From Antedon mediterranea (Eukaryota; Echinodermata; Crinoidea; Comatulida; Antedonidae), in NCBI RefSeq assembly GCF_964355755.1, contig NC_092679.1:1240001-1304000 (forward strand): a stretch of 64,000 nt of DNA, read 5' to 3'. This document shows, in pieces, positions 49,701 to 61,800 of the stretch. Made by a program: the position numbers and the translations under genes. Below the pieces are notes generated by a model that saw nothing but the letters and a program-made list of their open reading frames with translations, was not told the DNA's origin and did no database searches. Positions within the stretch are counted from its first letter, which is position 1. Each line of letters opens with the position of its first letter.

Positions 49701-52500
49701 AGCTGACTTAGGCAGAAACACAAAAAATATAGTATAATGATATAAGCAGTGAGTTAGGCAGATCATAAGTCAGCTCTCCTTAATGTCCTAAGTCACACAG
49801 CTGACTTAGGCAGAAAACACGAAAAATATAGTATATTGATATAAGCAGTGAGTTAGGCAGATCATAAGTCAGCTCTCCTTAAATGCCTAAGTCACACAGC
49901 TGACTTAGGCAGAAAACACGAAAAATATAGTATATTGATATAAGCAGTGAGTTAGGCAGATCATAAGTCAGCTCTCCTTAATTGCCTAAGTCACACAGAT
50001 AGTACAGGGATTTTTTCCAAAAATAGCCAAAAATATCAAGTTTTTAAAATTCAATTATTATGTTATAAAATTTCTCCATATGATCATATATTGCTTTATC
50101 ATCACCTTATAGTACCATAGACACCAGTTTTATTGAAAAATAAAAGGGTCGAAAAATGGCCATTTTTGGAAAAAATCCTTGTACTATGACTTAGGCAGAA
50201 ACACAAAAAATATAGTATATTGATATAAGCAGTGAGTTAGAAAAACAAACAAAAAATTGTGACTTAGACTCTTTTGTTATGAGGCTGTCCATATCATCTA
50301 TATACAAAAAAATTGACCTTTAAGTAACAAAATGTAATAGAATCAGCTCTTCAGATTAAAATTAACACTGATGATTTTAGAAAAGGAAAGTAGCAATAAA
50401 AGAGAAAGAATTTGTAACAAATGGGTTAAAAAATATACTATAAAAATGTATTTCTTATTTTATTTAAAAAATCACGAGTCTCCTCTCCTTAATTGCCTAA
50501 GTCACACAGCTGACTTAGGCAGAAACACAAAAAACGATGTGAGCGTGTGCAAATGTATATAAAAGCACTCAGATAATGTACAGAGGGCAGTATAATGATA
50601 TAAGCAGTGAGTTAGGCAGATCATAAGTCAGCTCTCCTTAATTGCCTAAGTCACACACAGCTGACTTAGGCAGAAACACGAAAAATATAGTATATTGATA
50701 TAAGCAGTGAGTTAGGCAGAAAAACAAAACAAAAATTATCACTTAGACACTTTTGTTATGAGGCTGTCAATATCATCTATATACAAAAAATGCTACCTTT
50801 AAGTAACAAAATTTAATAGCATCAGCTCTTCAGATTAAAATTAACACTGATGATTTTAGAAAAAGAAAGTAGCAATAAAAGAGAAAGAATTTGTAACAAA
50901 TGGGTTAGAAAATATACTATAAAATGTATTTCTTATTTTATTTAAAAACTCATGAATCTCCTCTCCTTAATTGCCTAAGTCACACAGCTGACTTAGACAG
51001 AAACCCAAAAAAAAAACGATTTGAGCATGTTCAAATGTATATAAAAGCACTGAGATAATGTACAGAGGGCAGTATAATGATATAAGCAGTGAGTTAGGCA
51101 TATCATAAGTGAGCTCCCCTTAATTGCCTAAGTCACACAGCTGACTTAGGCAGAAACACAAAAAATATAGTATAATGATATAAGCAAAGAGTTAGGCAGT
51201 TCATAAGTGAGCTCTCTTTAATTGCCTAAGTCACACAGATAGTACAGGGATATTTTCAAAAAATAGCCAAAAATATGAAGTTTTTAAAATTCAATTATTA
51301 TGTTATAAAATTGCTCCATATGATCATATATTGCTTTATCATCACCTTATAGTACCATAGACACCAGTTTTATCGAAAAATAAAAGGATCGAAAAATGGC
51401 CATTTTTGGAAAAAATCCTTGTACTATGACTTAGGCAGAAACACAAAAAATATAGTATATTGATATAAGCAGTGAGTTAGAGAAACAAACAAAAAATTGT
51501 GACTTAGACTCTTTTGTTATGAGGCTGTCCATATCATCTATATACAAAAAATTTTACCTTTAAGTAACAAAATGTAATGGCATCAGCTCTTCAGATTAAA
51601 ATTAACACTGATGATTTTAGAAAAGGAAAGTAGCAATAAAAGAGAAAGAATTTGTAACAAATGGGTTAAAAAATATACTATAAAAATGTATTTCTTATTT
51701 TATTTAAAAAATCATGAGTCGCCTCTCCTTAATTGCCTAAGTCACACAGCTGACTTAGGCAGAAACACAAAAAACGATCTGAGCATGTGCAAATGTATAT
51801 AAAAGCACTCAGATAATGTACAGAGGGCAGTATAATGATATAAGCAGTGAGTTAGGCAGATCATAAGTCTCCTCTCCTTAATTGCCTAAGTCACACAGCT
51901 GACTTAGGCAGAAATACAAAAAACGGTCTGAGCGTGTGCAAATGTATATAAAAGCACTCAGATAATGTACATAGAGCAGTATAATGATATAAGCAGTGAG
52001 TTAGGCAGATCATAAGTCAGCTCTCCTTAATTGCCTAAGTCACACAGCTAACTTATGCAGAAACACGAAAAATATAGTATATTGATATGAGCAGTGAGTT
52101 AGGCAGATCATAAGTCAGCTCTCCTTAATTGCCTAAGTCACACAGCTGACCCAGGCAGAAACACAACAAATATAGTATATTGATATAAGCAGTGAGTTAG
52201 GCAGAAAAACAAAACAAAAATTATCACTTAGACACTTTTGTTATGAGGCTGTCAATATCATCTATATACAAAAAATGCTACCTTTAAGTAATAAAATTTA
52301 ATAGCATCAGCTCTTCAGATTAAAATTAACACTGATGATTTTAGAAAAAGAAAGTAGCAATAAAAGAGAAAGAATTTGTAACAAATGGGTTAGAAAATAT
52401 ACTATAAAATGTATTTCTTATTTTATTTAAAAACTCATGAATCTCCTCTCCTTAATTGCCTAAGTCACACAGCTGACTTAGGCAGAAACACAACAAAACG
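41422..52500. repeat. Higher-order repeat with about 2,917-2,920-bp period (1,237 + 1,680)
   Basis: The module C marker GATGATTTTAGAAAAGG is spaced alternately about 1,237 and 1,680 bp: positions about 41422, 43104, 44341, 46021, then 47454, 48691, 50371, 51611. One step of about 1,433 bp between 46021 and 47454 breaks the rhythm. Copies differ by few substitutions and small indels. Confidence 0.75.
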
Positions 52501-52889
52501 ATTTGAGCATGTGCAAATGTATATAAAAGCACTCAGATAATGTACAGAGGGCAGTATAATGACATAAGCAGTGAGTTAGGCAGATCATAAGTGAGCTCCC
52601 CTTAATTGCCTAAGTCACACAGCTGACTTAGGCAGAAACACAAAAAATATAGTATAATGATATAAGCAGTGAGTTAGGCAGATCATAAGTCAGCTCTCCT
52701 TAATTGCCTAAGTCACACAGCTGACTTAGGCAGAAAACACGAAAAATATAGTATAATGATATAAGCAGTGAGTTAGGCAGATCATAAGTCAGCTCTCCTT
52801 AATTGCCTAAGTCACACAGCTGACTTAGGCAGAAAACACGAAAAATATAGTATATTGATATAAGCAGTGAGTTAGGCAGATCATAAGTC

Positions 52890-55800
52890 AGCTCTCCTTA
52901 ATTGCCTAAGTCACACAGATAGTACAGGGATTTTTTCCAAAAATAGCCAAAAATATCAAGTTTTTAAAATTCAATTATTATGTTATAAAATTGCTCCATA
53001 TGATCATATATTGCTTTATCATCACCTTATAGTACCATAGACACCAGTTTTATCGAAAAATAAAAGGGTCGAAAAATGGCCATTTTTTGAAAAAATCCTT
53101 GAACTATGACTTAGGCAGAAACACAAAAAATATAGTATATTGATATAAGCAGTGAGTTAGAAAAACAAACAAAAAATTGTGACTTAGACTCTTTTGTTAT
53201 GAGGCTGTCTATATCATCTATATACAAAAAATTTTATCTTTAAGTAACAAAATGTAATAGCATCAGCTCTTCAGATTAAAATTAACACTGATGATTTTAG
53301 AAAAGGAAAGTAGCAATAAAAGAGAAAGAATTTGTAACAAATGGGTTAAAAAATATACTATAAAAATGTATTTCTTATTTTATTTAAAAAATCACGAGTC
53401 TCCTCTCCTTAATTGCCTAAGTCACACAGCTGACTTAGGCAGAAACACAAAAAACGATCTGAGCGTGTGCAAATGTATATAAAAGCACTCAGATAATGTA
53501 CAGAGGGCAGTATAATGATATAAGCAGTGAGTTAGGCAGATCATAAGTCAGCTCTCCTTAATGGCCTAAGTCACACAGCTGACTTAGGCAGAAACACGAA
53601 AAATATAGTATATTGATATAAGCAGTGAGTTAGGCAGAAAAACAAAACAAAAATTATCACTTAGACACTTTTGTTATGAGGCTGTCAATATCATCTATAT
53701 ACAAAAAATGCTACCTTTAAGTAACAAAATTTAATAGCATCAGCTCTTCAGATTAAAATTAACACTGATGATTTTAGAAAAAGAAAGTAGCAATAAAAGA
53801 GAAAGAATTTGTAACAAATGGGTTAGAAAATATACTATAAAATGTATTTCTTATTTTATTTAAAAACTCATAAATCTCCTCTCCTTAATTGCCTAAGTCA
53901 CACAGCTGACTTAGGCAGAAACACAAAAAAACGATTTGAGCATGTGCAAATGTATATAAAAGCACTCAGATAATGTACAGAGGGCAGTATAATGATAAAA
54001 GCAGTGAGTTAGGCAGATCATAAGTGAGCTCCCCTTAATTGCCTAAGTCACACAGCTGACTTAGGCAGAAACACAAAAAATATAGTATAATGATATAAGC
54101 AGTGAGTTAGGCAGATCATAAGTCAGCTCTCCTTAATTGCCTAAGTCACACAGCTGACTTAGGCAGAAAACACGAAAAATATAGTATATTGATATAAGCA
54201 GTGAGTTAGGCAGATCATAAGTTAGCTCTCCTTAATTTCCTAAGTCACACAGATAGTACAGGGATTTTTTCCAAAAATAGCCAAAAATATCAAGTTTTTA
54301 AAATTCAATTATTATGTTATAAAATTGCTCCATATGATCATATATTGCTTTATCATCACCTTATAGTACCATAGACACCAGTTTTATCGAAAAATAAAAG
54401 GGTCGAAAAATGGCCATTTTTTGAAAAAAATCCTTGTACTATGACTTTGGCAGAAACACAAAAAATATAGTATATTGATATAAGCAGTGAGTTAGAAAAA
54501 CAAACAAAAAATTGTGACTTAGACTCTTTTGTTATGAGGCTCTCCATATCATTTATGTACAAAAAAATTGACCTTTAAGTAACAAAATGTAATAGTATCA
54601 GCTCTTCAGATTAAAATTAACACTGATGATTTTAGAAAAGGAAAGTGGCAATAAAAGAGAAAGAATTTGTAACAAATGGGTTAAAAAATATACTATAAAA
54701 ATGTATTTCTTATTTTATTTAAAAAATCATGAGTCTCCTCTCCTTAATTGCCTAAGTCACACAGCTGACTTAGGCAGAAACACAAAAAAACGATTTGAGC
54801 ATGTGCAAATGTATATAAAAGCACTCAGATAATGTACAGAGGGCAGTATAATGATATAAGCAGTGAGTTAGGCAGATCATAAGTGAGCTCCCCTTAATTG
54901 CCTAAGTCACACAGCTGACTTAGGCAGAAACACAAAAAATATAGTATAATGATATAAGCAGTGAGTTAGGCAGATCATAAGTGAGCTCTCCTTAATTGCC
55001 TAAGTCACACAGATAGTACAGGGATTTTTTCCAAAAATAGCCAAAAATATCAAGTTTTTAAAATTCAATTATTATGTTATAAAATTGCTCCATATGATCA
55101 TATATTGCTTTATCATCACCTTATAGTACCATAGACACCAGTTTTATCGAAAAATAAAAGGGTCGAAAAATGGCCATTTTTTGAAAAAATCCTTGAACTA
55201 TGACTTAGGCAGAAACACAAAAAATATAGTATATTGATATAAGCAGTGAGTTAGAAAAACAAACAAAAAATTGTGACTTAGACTCTTTTGTTATGAGGCT
55301 GTCTATATCATCTATATACAAAAAATTTTACCTTTAAGTAACAAAATGTAATAGCATCAGCTCTTCAGATTAAAATTAACACTGATGATTTTAGAAAAGG
55401 AAAGTAGCAATAAAAGAGAAAGAATTTGTAACAAATGGGTTAAAAAATATACTATAAAAATGTATTTCTTATTTTATTTAAAAAATCACGAGTCTCCTCT
55501 CCTTAATTGCCTAAGTCACACAGCTGACTTAGGCAGAAACACAAAAAACGATCTGAGCGTGTGCAAATGTATATAAAAGCACTCAGATAATGTACAGAGG
55601 GCAGTATAATGATATAAGCAGTGAGTTAGGCAGATCATAAGTCAGCTCTCCTTAATTGCCTAAGTCACACAGCTGACTTAGGCAGAAACACGAAAAATAT
55701 AGTATATTGATATAAGCAGTGAGTTAGGCAGAAAAACAAAACAAAAATTATCACTTAGACACTTTTGTTATGAGGTTGTCAATATCATCTATATACAAAA

Positions 55801-58800
55801 AATGCTACCTTTAAGTAATAAAATTTAATAGCATCAGCTCTTCAGATTAAAATTAACACTGATGATTTTAGAAAAAGAAATTAGCAATAAAAGAGAAAGA
55901 ATTTGTAACAAATGGGTTAGAAAATATACTATAAAATGTATTTCTTATTTTATTTAAAAACTCATGAATCTCCTCTCCTTAATTGCCTAAGTCACACAGC
56001 TGACTTAGGCAGAAACACAACAAAACGATTTGAGCATGTGCAAATGTATATAAAAGCACTCAGATAATGTACAGAGGGCAGTATAATGATATAAGCAGTG
56101 AGTTAGGCAGATCATAAGTGAGCTCCCCTTAATTGCCTAAGTCACACAGCTGACTTAGGCAGAAACACAAAAAATATAGTATAATGATATAAGCAGTGAG
56201 TTAGGCAGATCATAAGTCAGCTCTCCTTAATTGCCTAAGTCACACAGCTGACTTAGGCAGAAAACACGAAAAATATAGTATATTGATATAAGCAGTGAGT
56301 TAGGCAGATCATAAGTCAGCTCTCCTTAAATGCCTAAGTCACACAGCTGACTTAGGCAGAAAACACGAAAAATATAGTATATTGATATAAGCAGTGAGTT
56401 AGGCAGATCATAAGTCAGCTCTCCTTAATTGCCTAAGTCACACAGATAGTACAGGGATTTTTTCCAAAAATAGCCAAAAATATCAAGTTTTTAAAATTCA
56501 ATTATTATGTTATAAAATTTCTCCATATGATCATATATTGCTTTATCATCACCTTATAGTACCATAGACACCAGTTTTATTGAAAAATAAAAGGGTCGAA
56601 AAATGGCCATTTTTGGAAAAAATCCTTGTACTATGACTTAGGCAGAAACACAAAAAAATATAGTATATTGATATAAGCAGTGAGTTAGAAAAACAAACAA
56701 AAAATTGTGACTTAGACTCTTTTGTTATGAGGCTGTCCATATCATCTATATACAAAAAAATTGACCTTTAAGTAACAAAATGTAATAGCATCAGCTCTTC
56801 AGATTAAAATTAACACTGATGATTTTAGAAAAGGAAAGTAGCAATAAAAGAGAAAGAATTTGTAACAAATGGGTTAAAAAATATACTATAAAAATGTATT
56901 TCTTATTTTATTTTAAAAATCACGAGTCTCCTCTCCTTAATTGCTTAAGTCACACAGCTGACTTAGGCAGAAACACAAAAAACGATGTGAGCGTGTGCAA
57001 ATGTATATAAAAGCACTCAGATAATGTACAGAGGGCAGTATAATGATATAAGCAGTGAGTTAGGCAGATCATAAGTCAGCTCTCCTTAATTGCCTAAATG
57101 ACACAGCTGACTTAGGCAGAAACACGAAAAATATAGTATATTGATATAAGCAGTGAGTTAGGCAGAAAAAACAAAACAAAAATTATCACTTAGACACTTT
57201 TGTTATGAGGCTGTCAATATCATCTATATACAAAAATGCTACCTTTAAGTAACAAAATTTAATAGCATCAGCTCTTCAGATTAAAATTAACACTGATGAT
57301 TTTAGAAAAAGAAAGTAGCAATAAAAGAGAAAGAATTTGTAACAAATGGGTTAGAAAATATACTATAAAATGTATTTCTTATTTTATTTAAAAACTCATG
57401 AATCTCCTCTCCTTAATTGCCTAAGTCACACAGCTGACTTAGACAGAAACCCAAAAAAACGATTTGAGCATGTGCAAATGTATATAAAAGCACTCAGATA
57501 ATGTACAGAGGGCAGTATAATGATATAAGCAGTGAGTTAGGCATATCATAAGTGAGCTCCCCTTAATTGCCTAAGTCACACAACTGACTTAGGCAGAAAC
57601 ACAAAAAATATAGTATAATGATATAAGCAAAGAGTTAGGCAGATCATAAGTGAGCTCTCCATAATTGCCTAAGTCACACAGATAGTACAGGGATTTTTTC
57701 AAAAAATAGCCAAAAATATGAAGTTTTTAAAATTCAATTATTATGTTATAAAATTGCTCCATATGATCATATATTGCTTTATCATCACCTTATAGTACCA
57801 TAGACACCAGTTTTATCGAAAAATAAAAGGATCCAAAAATGGCCATTTTTGGAAAAAATCCTTGTACTATGACTTAGGCAGAAACACAAAAAATATAGTA
57901 TATTGATATAAGCAGTGAGTTAGAAAAACAAACAAAAAATTGTGACTTAGACTCTTTTGTTATGAGGCTGTCCATATCATCTATATACAAAAAATTTTAC
58001 CTTTAAGTAAGAAAATGTAATGGCATCAGCTCTTCAGATTAAAATTAACACTGATGATTTTAGAAAAGGAAAGTAGCAATAAAAGAGAAAGAATTTGTAA
58101 CAAATGGGTTAAAAAATATACTATAAAAATGTATTTCTTATTTTATTTAAAAAATCATGAGTCTCCTCTCCTTAATTGCCTAAGTCACACAGCTGACTTA
58201 GGCAGAAACACAAAAAACGATCTGAGCGTGTGCAAATGTATATAAAAGCACTCAGATAATGTACATAGGGCAGTATAATGATATAAGCAGTGAGTTAGGC
58301 AGATCATAAGTCAGCTCTCCTTAATTGCCTAAGTCACACAGATAGTACAGGGATTTTTTCCAAAAATAGCCAAAAATATCAAGTTTTTAAAATTCAATTA
58401 TTATGTTATAAAATTGCTCCATATGATCATATATTGCTTTATCATCACCTTATAGTACCATAGACACCAGTTTTATCGAAAAATAAAAGGATCGAAAAAT
58501 GGCCATTTTTGGAAAAAATCCTTGTACTATGACTTAGGCAGAAACACAAAAAATATAGTATATTGATATAAGCAGTGAGTTAGAAAAACAAACAAAAAAT
58601 TGTGACTTAGACTCTTTTGTTATGAGGCTGTCCATATCATCTATATACAAAAAATTTTACCTTTAAGTAACAAAATGTAATGGCATCAGCTCTTCAGATT
58701 AAAATTAACACTGATGATTTTAGAAAAGGAAAGTAGCAATAAAAGAGAAAGAATTTGTAACAAATGGGTTAAAAAATATACTATAAAAATGTATTTCTTA

Positions 58801-61800
58801 TTTTATTTAAAAAATCATGAGTCTCCTCTCCTTAATTGCCTAAGTCACACAGCTGACTTAGGCAGAAACACAAAAAACGATCTGAGCGTGTGCAAATGTA
58901 TATAAAAGCACTCAGATAATGTACATAGGGCAGTATAATGATATAAGCAGTGAGTTAGGCAGATCATAAGTCTCCTCTCCTTAATTGCCTAAGTCACACA
59001 GCTGACTTAGGCAGAAATACAAAAAACGGTCTGAGCGTGTGCAAATGTATATAAAACCACTCAGATAATGTACAGAGGGCAGTATAATGATATAAGCAGT
59101 GAGTTAGGCAGATCATAAGTCAGCTCTCCTTAATTGCCTAAGTCACACAGCTAACTTAATATGCAGAAACACGAAAAATATAGTATATTGATATGAGCAG
59201 TGAGTTAGGCAGATCATAAGTCAGCTCTCCTTAATTGCCTAAGTCACACAGCTGACCCAGGCAGAAACACAACAAATATAGTATATTGATATAAGCAGTG
59301 AGTTAGGCAGAAAAACAAAACAAAAATTATCACTTAGACACTTTTGTTATGAGGCTGTCAATATCATCTATATACAAAAAATGCTACCTTTAAGTAATAA
59401 AATTTAATAGCATCAGCTCTTCAGATTAAAATTAACACTGATGATTTTAGAAAAAGAAAGTAGCAATAAAAGAGAAAGAATTTGTAACAAATGGGTTAGA
59501 AAATATACTATAAAATGTATTTCTTATTTTATTTAAAAACTCATGAATCTCCTCTCCTTAATTGCCTAAGTCACACAGCTGACTTAGGCAGAAACACAAC
59601 AAAACGATTTGAGCATGTGCAAATGTATATAAAAGCACTCAGATAATGTACAGAGGGCAGTATAATGATATAAGCAGTGAGTTAGGCAGATCATAAGTGA
59701 GCTCCCCTTAATTGCCTAAGTCACACAGCTGACTTAGGCAGAAACACAAAAAATATAGTATAATGATATAAGCAGTGAGTTAGGCAGATCATAAGTGAGC
59801 TCTCCTTAATTGCCTAAGTCACACAGCTGACTTAGGCAGAAAACACGAAAAATATAGTATATTGATATAAGCAGTGAGTTAGGCAGATCATAAGTCAGCT
59901 CTCCTTAAATGCCTAAGTCACACAGCTGACTTAGGCAGAAAACACGAAAAATATAGTATATTGATATAAGCAGTGAGTTAGGCAGATCATAAGTCAGCTC
60001 TCCTTAATTGCCTAAGTCACACAGGTAGTACAGGGATTTTTTCCAAAAATAGCCAAAAATATCAAGTTTTTAAAATTCAATTATTATGTTATAAAATTTC
60101 TCCATATGATCATATATTGCTTTATCATCACCTTATAGTACCATAGACACCAGTTTTATTGAAAAATAAAAGGGTCGAAAAATTGCCATTTTTGGAAAAA
60201 ATCCTTGTACTATGACTTAGGCAGAAACACAAAAAATATAGTATATTGATATAAGCAGTGAGTTAGAAAAACAAACAAAAAATTGTGACTTAGACTCTTT
60301 TGTTATGAGGCTGTCCATATCATCTATATACAAAAAAATTGACCTTTAAGTAACAAAATGTAATAGCATCAGCTCTTCAGATTAAAATTAACACTGATGA
60401 TTTTAGAAAAGGAAAGTAGCAATAAAAGAGAAAGAATTTGTAACAAATGGGTTAGAAAATATACTATAAAATGTATTTCTTATTTTATTTAAAAACTCAT
60501 GAATCTCCTCTCCTTAATTGCCTAAGTCACACAGCTGACTTCGGCAGAAACACAACAAAACGATTTGAGCATGTGCAAATGTATATAAAAGCACTCAGAT
60601 AATGTACAGAGGGCAGTATAATGACATAAGCAGTGAGTTAGGCAGATCATAAGTGAGCTCCACTTAAATGCCTAAGTCACACAGCTGACTTAGGCAGAAA
60701 CACGAAAAATATAGTATATTGATATAAGCAGTGAGTTAGGCAGAAAAAACAAAACAAAATTTATCACTTAGACACTTTTGTTATGAGGCTGTCAATATCA
60801 TCTATATACAAAAAATGCTACCTTTAAGTAACAAAATTTAATAGCATCAGCTCTTCAGATTAAAATTAACACTGATGATTTTAGAAAAAGAAAGTAGCAA
60901 TAAAAGAGAAAGAATTTGTAACAAATGGGTTAGAAAATATACTATAAAATGTATTTCTTATTTTATTTAAAAACTCATGAATCTCCTCTCCTTAATTGCC
61001 TAAGTCACACAGCTGACTTAGACAGAAACCCCAAAAAACGATTTGAGCATGTGCAAATGTATATAAAAGCACTGAGATACTGTACAGAGGGCAGTATAAT
61101 GATATAAGCAGTGAGTTAGGCATATCATAAGTGAGCTCCCCTTAATTGCCTAAGTCACACAGCTGACTTAGGCAGAAACACAAAAAATATAGTATAATGA
61201 TATAAGCAAAGAGTTAGGCAGATCATAAGTGAGCTCTCCTTAATTGCCTAAGTCACACAGATAGTACAGGGATTTTTTCCAAAAATAGCCAAAAATATGA
61301 AGTTTTTAAAATTCAATTATTATGTTATAAAATTGCTCCATATGATCATATATTGCTTTATCATCACCTTATAGTACCATAGACACCAGTTTTATCGAAA
61401 AATAAAAGGATCGAAAAATGGCCATTTTTGGAAAAAATCCTTGTACTATGACTTAGGCAGAAACACAAAAAATATAGTATATTGACATAAGCAGTGAGTT
61501 AGAGAAACAAACAAAAAATTGTGACTTAGACTCTTTTGTTATGAGGCTGTCCATATCATCTATATACAAAAAATTTTACCTTTAAGTAAGAAAATGTAAT
61601 GGCATCAGCTCTTCAGATTAAAATTAACACTGATGATTTTAGAAAAGGAAAGTATCAATAAAAGAGAAAGAATTTGTAACAAATGGGTTAAAAAATATAC
61701 TATAAAAATGTATTTCTTATTTTATTAAAAAAATTATGAGTCTCCTCTCCTTAATTGCCTAAGTCACACAGCTGACTTAGGCAGAAACACAAAAAACGAT

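Noticed and set aside
27183-56755. Minus-strand open frames in the satellite (for example those sharing MYINDMESLITKESKSQFF)
   Set aside because: They are shadows of modules A and C on the other strand, with no domain or codon signal.
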